Source: Desulfobacteraceae bacterium
GTDB lineage: Bacteria; Desulfobacterota; DSM-4660; Desulfatiglandales; Desulfatiglandaceae
NCBI GenBank assembly: GCA_030632525.1
Contig: DAOVUP010000107.1
Span: 1-6,200, forward strand
Direction: 5' to 3'
Length of the DNA: 6,200 bases
The notes under the pieces were generated by a model. The model searched no databases. It was not told the origin of the DNA and saw only the letters and a list, made by a program, of their open reading frames with translations. This document shows positions 1 to 5,621 of this stretch, piece by piece. The first letter of the stretch is position 1. Every line of letters begins with the position of its first letter. Both the position numbers and the translations under genes were made by a program.

Positions 1-1202
1 ACTTCAAGGTCCGGGACCCTTAACCCCACTACGGCAAGACTCATTGCCAGACGATGATCGTCATGGGGATATACGTCTGTTCCTGAAAGAGGGGCGCCTC
101 CATGGATGATCAGACCATCAGGAAGCTCTTCTATTTGTCCCCCGATGCGGCACCATTCAAGGGCTATGGCATGCAGTCGATCGCTCTCCTTGTGCCTCAG
201 GTGCGGCACATTTCTTATTATGGTCTTTCCTCTGGCAAAGAGCGCTACTGCCGCCAATGTGGGCACCATATCAGGCAAGTCACCCATATCCACCTCAATC
301 CCTGAAAGGTTCCCGCCATGAACCGCAACCCGATCCGATCCCTTTTCAATGGAACACCCCATCTCCCCCAGGACTTCGAGAAACCTGATATCCCCCTGCC
401 TGGTAGCGTGAGGATAGATATTCTCAGTGGTAATCTGTCCCCCGGTGACGGCGGCCGCGGCCCAGAAATAAGATGCTGAAGAGGCATCTCCTTGAATGGC
501 AAATTCCCCAGCCCTGTACTTCTGGCCGGAAAAAATCCTGAAACTGTCATAATTCTCACGCTCAACCCGGATTCCAAACTGTTTCATCACGTCGATGGTA
601 ATATCCACGTAAGGTTTTGAAACCAGTTTTCCTCTGACCTCGATTTCTATATCCGTGTCAGCATAGGGACCGGAAAGGAGGAGGGATGAGAGAAACTGGC
701 TGCTCTGATTGCCCTGTATTGATACTCTGCCGCCTTTTATACCCTTTGCCCTGATAAGAACCGGAGGGCAACCATCCTTTTCAATACATGAAGCATCCAC
801 ACCCAATCGGTTCAGGGCTATGACCAAAGGACCGACTGGCCTTTGCTGCATTCTCTTCGTGCCGGTTATGAAAAGCTCTCCCCTGCAGAGGGCGGCCACA
901 GACAGGAATAGACGTAAAGAGGTCCCGGAGTTGCCCATATAAATCTCTTTTCCGATCGGACCCGCGCCGAATTTCCCGCCTCTCCCTTCGACCTTCAGAT
1001 CGTTGCCCTCGATGGTTATCTGCACCCCGATCTCTCGCAGGGCATTGATGGTGTAGAGCGTGTCTTCGCATTCCAGAAAATCCTTGAGCACACTCCTGCC
1101 ATCTGCCAGGCTTGCTGTGATGATCGCACGGTGTGTGATACTCTTGGACCCCGGTATTCTAACTCTTGCACGCAGTTTGGATAGGCGGTTAATTTCTTTC
1201 AT
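1..1202 (-). CDS. aroA: EPSP synthase (3-phosphoshikimate 1-carboxyvinyltransferase), C-terminus beyond window
   Basis: Cytoplasmic enzyme that transfers the enolpyruvyl group of PEP to shikimate-3-phosphate, the sixth shikimate step. I translated 400 uninterrupted codons. Family landmarks occur in order: PGSKS (17-21) with the downstream Arg of the substrate site, GNSGTSLR (90-97), RPVGPLV (121-127), QSSQF (166-170), GDASSASYF (238-246), the catalytic-Asp segment DMVPTLA (311-317), LRHKESDR (335-342) and DDHRLAMS (381-388). Family members are about 425-440 residues, so roughly 25-40 C-terminal residues, including the last conserved active-site Lys, lie past position 1. The ATG at 1202 is chosen because an in-frame TAG lies only two codons upstream and PGSKS then falls at the usual distance from the N-terminus. 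The start lies inside the displaced aroE tail. The Gly of the GNxGT loop is kept, so glyphosate insensitivity cannot be claimed. Confidence 0.97.
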   Translation of the reverse strand, partial: MKEINRLSKLRARVRIPGSKSITHRAIITASLADGRSVLKDFLECEDTLYTINALREIGVQITIEGNDLKVEGRGGKFGAGPIGKEIYMGNSGTSLRLFLSVAALCRGELFITGTKRMQQRPVGPLVIALNRLGVDASCIEKDGCPPVLIRAKGIKGGRVSIQGNQSSQFLSSLLLSGPYADTDIEIEVRGKLVSKPYVDITIDVMKQFGIRVERENYDSFRIFSGQKYRAGEFAIQGDASSASYFWAAAAVTGGQITTENIYPHATRQGDIRFLEVLGEMGCSIEKGSDRVAVHGGNLSGIEVDMGDLPDMVPTLAAVALFARGKTIIRNVPHLRHKESDRLHAIALEWCRIGGQIEELPDGLIIHGGAPLSGTDVYPHDDHRLAMSLAVVGLRVPDLE

Positions 1203-1217
1203 CTTGCTCTAACAGGG

Positions 1218-1224
1218 CCTCCTT
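1218..1224 (-). promoter_or_regulatory. Candidate Shine-Dalgarno for aroA (AAGGAGG), unusually far from the start
   Basis: A strong AAGGAGG on the minus strand lies 15 nt upstream of the aroA ATG, longer than the usual 5-10 nt. No in-frame start closer to it is possible because TAG intervenes. It sits within the C-terminal codons of full-length aroE (Lys-Glu-Ala), so it may be partly a by-product of coding, with aroA depending on ribosomes terminating nearby. Confidence 0.5.
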
Positions 1225-1275
1225 CAGCGCATAACGAATTGACGCAAAGAGTGAATCGAGGTCGGACCACAGCCT

Positions 1276-1289
1276 GAACTGCTCAGTTC
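1276..1289. repeat. Short inverted repeat just after the aroE stop
   Basis: Minus strand reads GAACTGAGCAGTTC, with 6-nt complementary arms around a 2-nt centre, or a 5-bp stem with a 4-nt loop. It begins one base after the premature TAA. It encodes the conserved Gly-Thr-Glu-Gln-Phe of AroE, so it may be a coincidence of codon choice. It has no T-run and is too weak to be a terminator. Confidence 0.4.
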
Positions 1290-1290
1290 C

Positions 1291-2019
1291 TTAATTAATC
1301 AACATATCCACTCCGCTAATAATAACGCAGCCCCTATCCTTGGCCAAATTCAAGAGCCGGGTTTCAGCGGGAAAATAGACGATGTCCATCACCACCATCC
1401 CATGTTCCAAGATATTTTCCGGAACCGGACATTTGTCTATGTCAGGATACATACCTACAGAGGTTGTTTGAACCAGGAGACCTCCCTTTGCACCGCTAAT
1501 CTCATCTAATGGCACAAACGGGCATCCAAGCGAAGCAGCAAGCGCCTCTCCCCTTTTGCGGGATCGGTTTACAATTGATACTGCCACATCCTGTTCTTTC
1601 AGCATAAATCCAATGGCCCTGGCTGCCCCGCCAGCACCAATGATGAGACAGGTCATGCCTGGGAGTTTTACATTCTCCTCCAGGGCTTTCAGCGCTCCAA
1701 GAGCATCGGTATTATATCCCTTCAGCCGACCGCTATCATTTACGATGGTATTTACCGCACCAATCCGCTTTGCAAGAGGATCTATTTCGTCAAGAAAGGG
1801 CATCACCGTGGTTTTGAAGGGGATCGTAATGCTTGCTCCCTTTATGCCAAGTGCCCTTATCCCTTTTACGCATTCCTCAATATCTCCTGTTTCAAAGGCC
1901 AGATAGACAGCATTGAGGCCGGTTGCGGAAAACGCGGCATTGTGAAGGATCGGACTGAGAGAATGCCTCACCGGGTTGCCTATCACCCCGTAAAGTGCGG
2001 TGTGCTGATCAATTATCAT
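1291..2019 (-). CDS. aroE: Shikimate dehydrogenase, truncated by an in-frame TAA
   Basis: NADPH-dependent reduction of 3-dehydroshikimate to shikimate, the fourth shikimate step, in the cytoplasm. The N-terminal substrate domain has NPVRHSLSP (15-23, the two shikimate-contacting Ser), TIPFK (65-69, catalytic Lys69), GAVN (87-90) and GYNTD (101-105, catalytic Asp105). The Rossmann domain has GAGGAA (128-133), the NRSRKR cofactor-phosphate motif (151-156) and TTSVGMYP (185-192). The frame stops at codon 243 after GVDMLIN, where the family has a conserved Gln that contacts shikimate. Homologues are about 270-285 residues. The product as read lacks this Gln and the final helix, which packs against the substrate domain, so activity is doubtful without readthrough. 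The start overlaps the aroD stop (ATGA), with GGAG 11 nt upstream. Family identity is certain; functional status is open. Confidence 0.95.
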   Translation of the reverse strand: MIIDQHTALYGVIGNPVRHSLSPILHNAAFSATGLNAVYLAFETGDIEECVKGIRALGIKGASITIPFKTTVMPFLDEIDPLAKRIGAVNTIVNDSGRLKGYNTDALGALKALEENVKLPGMTCLIIGAGGAARAIGFMLKEQDVAVSIVNRSRKRGEALAASLGCPFVPLDEISGAKGGLLVQTTSVGMYPDIDKCPVPENILEHGMVVMDIVYFPAETRLLNLAKDRGCVIISGVDMLIN

Positions 2020-2684
2020 TGTGAAAGCATCTCCAATATCTTCTTCATGTCCGGTGCAGGAATCTGACCTGAGGCAGACTCCTGTCCTTTTTCAAGGGAT
2101 GCAAAGGTCATGTACCCGCCCATGAGGGGGCAGGCGATGCGGCTGATCCGGCCCAAAGGCCCCATGCAAAACGCGATGATCCCAATTCCCATGGTCTGGG
2201 CCTTGGGAATGAGTTCAAGGACCCTGAAGTTGTCTTCCCATGCCCTGGCCCATGTCACAATTTTTACGATATCAGCGCCAGTAGCAACCATATTTTTGAA
2301 AACACCATCCAAATCCTCCCGAGAAGGGGTACCATTTAATAGATGGGTAGATATAACGAGTTCATATGCTCCCTTCCTTTGAAACATCCTCCGTCTCCAT
2401 TCGAGAGGAATGCTGAATTCCACGTCTACATAATCCGCCCCGGCTTCCATACCGTCTATTAGATAATGCACCCTGGTTCCATAATCGGCTGATCCTTCTC
2501 CTCCCTCCCTTTTGGATCGGTAGGTTATGAGAATCGGGTTGGTTGCGGATTCAATTAGCTCCTTCAGATCAAATTCTTCCATGACGTCTAAGCGAATCTC
2601 TATTATATCGGCCAAGGTATTGGCCTTGGCCATCTTCTTGAGGGCGCTATCAGTATCGTTTGCCATGATTGGAATGCAGATCAT
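2016..2684 (-). CDS. aroD: 3-dehydroquinate dehydratase, type I
   Basis: Dehydrates 3-dehydroquinate to 3-dehydroshikimate through a Schiff base, the third shikimate step. The 222-residue length fits type I enzymes (about 220-250), not the ~150-residue type II. Landmarks are EIRLD (29-33), TYR (54-56), VDVEF with the active-site Glu89 (86-90), ISTH with the general acid/base His114 (111-114), IVKI with the Schiff-base Lys141 (139-142), and MGPLGRISRI through ASLEKGQESASGQIP (174-209), where substrate-binding Arg and Gln reside. The stretch after the His is LLNGTP rather than the common DF-x-x-TP, so the usual Asp next to His is absent. The start gives the typical MICIPI N-terminus 13 nt after the tyrA stop; its ribosome site is weak (AGGG, partly in the tyrA stop codon, 11 nt away). 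The 3' end overlaps aroE by 4 nt, supporting coupling of consecutive steps. Confidence 0.95.
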   Translation of the reverse strand: MICIPIMANDTDSALKKMAKANTLADIIEIRLDVMEEFDLKELIESATNPILITYRSKREGGEGSADYGTRVHYLIDGMEAGADYVDVEFSIPLEWRRRMFQRKGAYELVISTHLLNGTPSREDLDGVFKNMVATGADIVKIVTWARAWEDNFRVLELIPKAQTMGIGIIAFCMGPLGRISRIACPLMGGYMTFASLEKGQESASGQIPAPDMKKILEMLSQ

Positions 2685-2697
2685 ACTTTCACAAACC

Positions 2698-3471
2698 CTA
2701 TTCTATATTATGTCGCAAGTTATTGAGAAACTTCTGCATCTCTTCGTAATCCCTACCCCTGATGATATGGGTCAGATAAGCAAGTTTGGAGTTGATATCC
2801 TCGATCTGCCTGACCGTATAGGGGTTGAACATGATCTCAGAGAGAAGATGATCGTCTTCAGAAAAGAGGCCTTTTGCAATATCAAGATGTTTTCTGAAGG
2901 TTGTTCCCGGCGCCTCTTGTTTTTTCATACAGGCAGCGAACACCATTGATGAAGCAAAGGGACTTGAGAGGGAATAGGCTATGGTCTGGTCATGTTCTTC
3001 GAATGTGTACTCATGGACATTCAGTTTAAGCCCCCTGTAGAAATCTTGAAAAAAGGACTTTGCTTCCTCATCAGACTCTTTGATAATGATTGCGTTCTCG
3101 TTACTGAGATCTCTGACATTGGCAAAAGTGGGGCCAAACATGGGGTGGGTAGATACAAATTTCTTTCCCAAGTTTTTATACAGTTCATGTATTCCCGTTT
3201 TTACTGAAGCAATGTCTGAAAAGATGCACTCCTCAGGTAAGTAAGGAAGAAAGTCTTCAAAGGCGTCGTGTATATTGGCAATGCTTACCGCGTTAATTAC
3301 AAGCTCAGGTGCAAATCCTTCTGCCTCAGAGGGTTCAAGGAATCTTGTGACATTAAAAAAGTATTTGAGCTTTCTTTTGTCTAAATCGTAAATAGCCACC
3401 TCATGGTCAAGGCAGAGCTCTTCCACAAACCATGCGCCCATACGACCCGCACCCAGAACAAGTATCCTCAT
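2698..3471 (-). CDS. tyrA: Prephenate dehydrogenase, short form without ACT domain
   Basis: Oxidative decarboxylation of prephenate to 4-hydroxyphenylpyruvate, the tyrosine branch. The 257 residues begin with a Rossmann fold: LGAGRMG (6-12) and an acidic residue at the end of beta-2 (YDLD, 28-31), which favours NAD over NADP. SDIASVKT (85-92) and STHPMFGPT (107-115) follow; His109 corresponds to the catalytic His that polarises the 4-hydroxyl of prephenate. EEHDQTIAYSLSSPFA (158-173) is the typical opening of the helical C-terminal dimerisation domain. Nothing resembling an ACT domain follows, so direct tyrosine control through such a domain is not expected. The start overlaps the pheA stop (ATGA) and has a strong ribosome site 5 nt upstream. 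An arogenate or cyclohexadienyl specificity cannot be excluded from sequence alone. Confidence 0.93.
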   Translation of the reverse strand: MRILVLGAGRMGAWFVEELCLDHEVAIYDLDKRKLKYFFNVTRFLEPSEAEGFAPELVINAVSIANIHDAFEDFLPYLPEECIFSDIASVKTGIHELYKNLGKKFVSTHPMFGPTFANVRDLSNENAIIIKESDEEAKSFFQDFYRGLKLNVHEYTFEEHDQTIAYSLSSPFASSMVFAACMKKQEAPGTTFRKHLDIAKGLFSEDDHLLSEIMFNPYTVRQIEDINSKLAYLTHIIRGRDYEEMQKFLNNLRHNIE

Positions 3472-4523
3472 TGGACCCTCCTCTCCTTGTAGCAGCCCAT
3501 AAATTTGAAGTTGGTGGTTATCTTTTTTACATCATTGAGAGCCTCTACCACCTTGTCATTCTTGTTTGATCCTTCGAAATCAAGGAAAAAGGCATAGTCC
3601 CCCGGCTCATTCGGGATAGACTCTATCCTTGTTAGACTGATGCTTTTCTTTGCAAACGAATGGAGTACACTGAAAAGGGTGCCGGCCTTATGTTCTGTGG
3701 CAAAAACAATGGAGCACTTGTCCCCTTTTTCTCTGTTCTCTTCTCTGGAAAGGACCAAAAATCGCGTCATGTTTCTGTCGAGATCCTCTATCTTCTCTTT
3801 TATTATTTCCAGGTGATAGAGGTTGGCAGCGAGTTTGCTCGCAATTGCAGCAGCCCGTTTTGGTCTTTTCTCTGCCAGCATTTTTGCAGCACCGGCAGTA
3901 TCACTGTATTGAACAGGCTCAAGTTTATTCCTCAAAAGGAATTGACGGCATTGTGAAAGCGCCTGGGGATGTGAATATATGGTACGAATTTCTCTGTGGT
4001 CGGTTCCCGGCAGTGCAAGAAGACAATGGTGTACGAGAAGCTCTACGGCTCCGACCACATGGAGATCTGTATTTATAAGGAGTTGGTTGACCTGGGCTAC
4101 AGAACCACCCAATGTATTTTCTACTGGAACAATCCCATATTCATAGCGCCCTGATTGAACACCATCGAATACCTCAGCAAATGTATTGCATGGGAAAGGA
4201 ATCAGATCTCTGTTCCATTCCCTTGATGCGACTTCACCATATGCACCGTGTTCACCCTGAAACGCAATGAGTTCGAAATTGTTCTGCTGTAGTCTTTTGC
4301 TTTCCTTGATGATTTCAACATATACTTTTTCCATAAACTCGGCATTAATAAGACCTGTGGAATTTTGTCCTATTCTGTCAAGGACCTCTTTCTCCCTCTC
4401 ATTGTCTTCGATCTCGGTCTTGAACTTCTTTGCTAACAGAACCTGCTCCATCCTGTTATTTAGAAGTTGCATAATTTGAGAATCAATACTGTCAATGTTT
4501 TTTCTGATCTCTTCAAGACTCAT
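3468..4523 (-). CDS. pheA: Bifunctional chorismate mutase / prephenate dehydratase (P-protein) with ACT domain
   Basis: Converts chorismate to prephenate and then to phenylpyruvate, the phenylalanine branch. Residues 1-80 are an AroQ chorismate mutase; all active-site positions of the E. coli domain can be matched: Arg7, Arg24, Lys35, Asp40, Glu44 and Gln79. Residues about 83-258 are prephenate dehydratase: FQGEHGAYGE (88-97), VPVENTLGGSV (132-142), SHPQALSQC (184-192), SDTAGAAK (207-214) and the catalytic NMTRF (251-255). Residues about 269-346 form the regulatory ACT domain, with GTLFSVL (281-287) in place of the family GALxxxL and ESIP (301-304) in place of the Phe-binding ESRP motif. Length 351 is normal for the family. 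It begins 3 nt after the aroB stop and in the same frame, with its ribosome site overlapping that stop. Feedback by phenylalanine is expected for the family, but the ESIP variant makes its strength uncertain. Confidence 0.97.
   Translation of the reverse strand: MSLEEIRKNIDSIDSQIMQLLNNRMEQVLLAKKFKTEIEDNEREKEVLDRIGQNSTGLINAEFMEKVYVEIIKESKRLQQNNFELIAFQGEHGAYGEVASREWNRDLIPFPCNTFAEVFDGVQSGRYEYGIVPVENTLGGSVAQVNQLLINTDLHVVGAVELLVHHCLLALPGTDHREIRTIYSHPQALSQCRQFLLRNKLEPVQYSDTAGAAKMLAEKRPKRAAAIASKLAANLYHLEIIKEKIEDLDRNMTRFLVLSREENREKGDKCSIVFATEHKAGTLFSVLHSFAKKSISLTRIESIPNEPGDYAFFLDFEGSNKNDKVVEALNDVKKITTNFKFMGCYKERRVQ
3477..3488 (-). promoter_or_regulatory. Shine-Dalgarno region for tyrA
   Basis: The minus strand carries AAGGAG followed by AGGAGG, the latter ending 5 nt before the tyrA ATG. 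It lies within the last codons of pheA, whose stop overlaps the tyrA start. This confirms the 3471 start and suggests tyrA can initiate well on its own as well as by coupling. Confidence 0.8.
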
Positions 4524-4526
4524 TTT

Positions 4527-5591
4527 TTACCTCACTATTTTTGAAATGGGTGCATCCGCAAATGTTTTTAAATCACTTATTACCGTTTCTAATTCTTTGA
4601 TTGAAATTTTTTCCACAACCGCATGACCGATGGCGCGAAGCAGCACAAAGTTAATGCTGTCCCCGTTCTTTTTTTTATCTTTTCTGAGGGCGTCAAGTAC
4701 AGTCTCGAGGTCAAATGGAAGCCGAGTCGGGAGCTTCAGTTTCTCGAGTAAGCCCTCGATCTTTTCAGTGTCTTCTGACGATAAAGACCCCCTTTTATTA
4801 GATAATACTGAGGCAATTACCATACCTGCACTGATCGCCTCACCATGGGAGGCACCTGTGGTCTTTTCAATGGCGTGGCCGAATGTATGCCCGAAGTTGA
4901 GTTTCCGCCGCTCCCCCGTTTCCTTTTCATCCCTGTTTACAATGGATGATTTTATGACGATGGAATCACAAACAAGTCTATTTATCACCTTGGTATCTAA
5001 CGATAATCCCCTCTCATAATTTTCTTCAAGATATGAAAACAACTCGGGGTCTCCGATAATGGCATGTTTTACTATTTCAGCGAAACCGGATAAGAGGTCT
5101 TTTCCCGGCAGGGTCTTCAGAAGGTTCAGGTCACAGATTACGAATTCAGGTTGATTGAAAACCCCCACCATATTCTTGTATCCACCGAGATTCACCCCGT
5201 TCTTTCCACCCACGCTGGCATCCACCTGTGACAGTAATGTGGTGGAAACAAATCCAAATCTTACTCCACGCATGTAGGTTGAAGCGACAAATCCGGCAAT
5301 ATCACACACAACGCCGCCACCAATCCCCACAATAAAAGATGAACGATCAGCCTCAATCTCTGTGAGCCTTTGGTATATTTCTTTGACAGTCTCTAAGGTC
5401 TTTATTTTCTCACCGCTCTTTATCTCTATTACTTCACAGGGAGGGAAATCCTTTTGATAGTGGCGGCTGACATTGGTGTCCGTGATAACCACTGTCTTTT
5501 CCAATGGCGCGTACTTTCCGAGAGACTCAAGAACCTCACCGACGAGTATCGTTGAATCTCCTGTATCCCCATGAATCTCGATCGCTTTCAT
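4527..5591 (-). CDS. aroB: 3-dehydroquinate synthase
   Basis: NAD- and metal-dependent cyclisation of DAHP to 3-dehydroquinate, the second shikimate step, cytoplasmic. The 354-residue length is standard. The N-terminal NAD-binding domain has the SGEKIKTLE segment (59-67), GGGVVCDIAGF (91-101) and STTLLSQVDASVGGKNGVN (116-134). Further motifs are GYKNMVGVFNQP (137-148, with the conserved Lys139), GFAEIVKHAII (169-179), RRKLNFGHTFGHAIE (228-242) and SHGEAISAGM (248-257). The metal ligands equivalent to E. coli Glu184, His247 and His264 are Glu172, His235 and His249. The RKDKKKNG basic stretch (303-310) near the C-terminus is also typical. The ATG has GGAG 7 nt upstream and lies 30 nt after the aroF stop. 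It ends in TAA, showing that TAA serves as a normal stop in this operon. Nothing appears broken. Confidence 0.98.
   Translation of the reverse strand: MKAIEIHGDTGDSTILVGEVLESLGKYAPLEKTVVITDTNVSRHYQKDFPPCEVIEIKSGEKIKTLETVKEIYQRLTEIEADRSSFIVGIGGGVVCDIAGFVASTYMRGVRFGFVSTTLLSQVDASVGGKNGVNLGGYKNMVGVFNQPEFVICDLNLLKTLPGKDLLSGFAEIVKHAIIGDPELFSYLEENYERGLSLDTKVINRLVCDSIVIKSSIVNRDEKETGERRKLNFGHTFGHAIEKTTGASHGEAISAGMVIASVLSNKRGSLSSEDTEKIEGLLEKLKLPTRLPFDLETVLDALRKDKKKNGDSINFVLLRAIGHAVVEKISIKELETVISDLKTFADAPISKIVR
4530..4533 (-). promoter_or_regulatory. Shine-Dalgarno for pheA, abutting the aroB stop
   Basis: GAGG on the minus strand ends 6 nt before the pheA ATG and is immediately followed by the aroB TAA. 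Terminating ribosomes therefore sit on the pheA initiation site, which argues for coupling and fixes the pheA start. Confidence 0.7.
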
Positions 5592-5598
5592 CTGTTTA

Positions 5599-5602
5599 CT
5601 CC
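5599..5602 (-). promoter_or_regulatory. Shine-Dalgarno for aroB
   Basis: GGAG on the minus strand lies 7 nt upstream of the aroB ATG in the 30-nt aroF-aroB spacer and supports the 5591 start. The spacer is too short for a convincing promoter and I see no hairpin in it. Confidence 0.7.
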
Positions 5603-5621
5603 GAGTCCAATCCTTTTTATT

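Larger units (their letters stand above)
1189..1290 (-). pseudogene. aroE: In-frame C-terminal remnant of shikimate dehydrogenase, cut off by a TAA
   Basis: Directly after the aroE TAA, the same frame continues for 33 codons (GTEQFRLWSDLDS through EQDERN) before a second TAA at 1189-1191. This matches the usual AroE C-terminus: after G-x-x-ML comes a conserved Gln, then G-x-EQF-x-LW and a terminal amphipathic helix. With the first TAA read as an amino acid the protein would have 276 residues, close to the 272 of E. coli AroE. There is no frameshift and no further stop in the tail, so a single base change (CAA to TAA, minus-strand base at 1293) explains everything. The tail overlaps the aroA start by 14 nt. 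That the sequence is AroE coding is clear; whether it is translated is unknown. Confidence 0.88.

Noticed and set aside
245..577. Minus-strand 110-codon open frame
   Set aside because: It lies within aroA in another frame. aroA is continuously open here with GDASSASYF and DMVPTLA motifs, and the alternative translation resembles no family.
905..935. Possible natural glyphosate insensitivity of AroA, because Leu occupies the position of E. coli Pro101
   Set aside because: The key Gly of the GNxGT loop is kept, and Leu at this place is usual in the NSGT-type EPSP synthases, so it is not evidence of resistance.
781..1071. Minus-strand 96-codon open frame, at first suggesting a frameshifted aroA
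   Set aside because: Codon-by-codon translation showed aroA open from 1202 to position 1 with all motifs in one frame; there is no frameshift.
1291..1293. A reassigned genetic code in which TAA means Gln
   Set aside because: aroB ends in TAA exactly before the pheA start and ribosome site, and the aroE tail itself ends in TAA at a sensible place, so TAA acts as stop here.
1556..1906. Plus-strand 116-codon open frame antisense to aroE
   Set aside because: Low-complexity Ser/Phe/Pro-rich translation typical of the reverse complement of coding sequence.
2527..2949. Plus-strand 140-codon open frame across the tyrA-aroD junction
   Set aside because: It is antisense to two clearly functional genes, has no recognisable motif and no convincing ribosome site; a shadow frame.
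4630..5019. Plus-strand 129-codon open frame antisense to aroB
   Set aside because: Ser/Phe-rich shadow of aroB codons, with no family resemblance.
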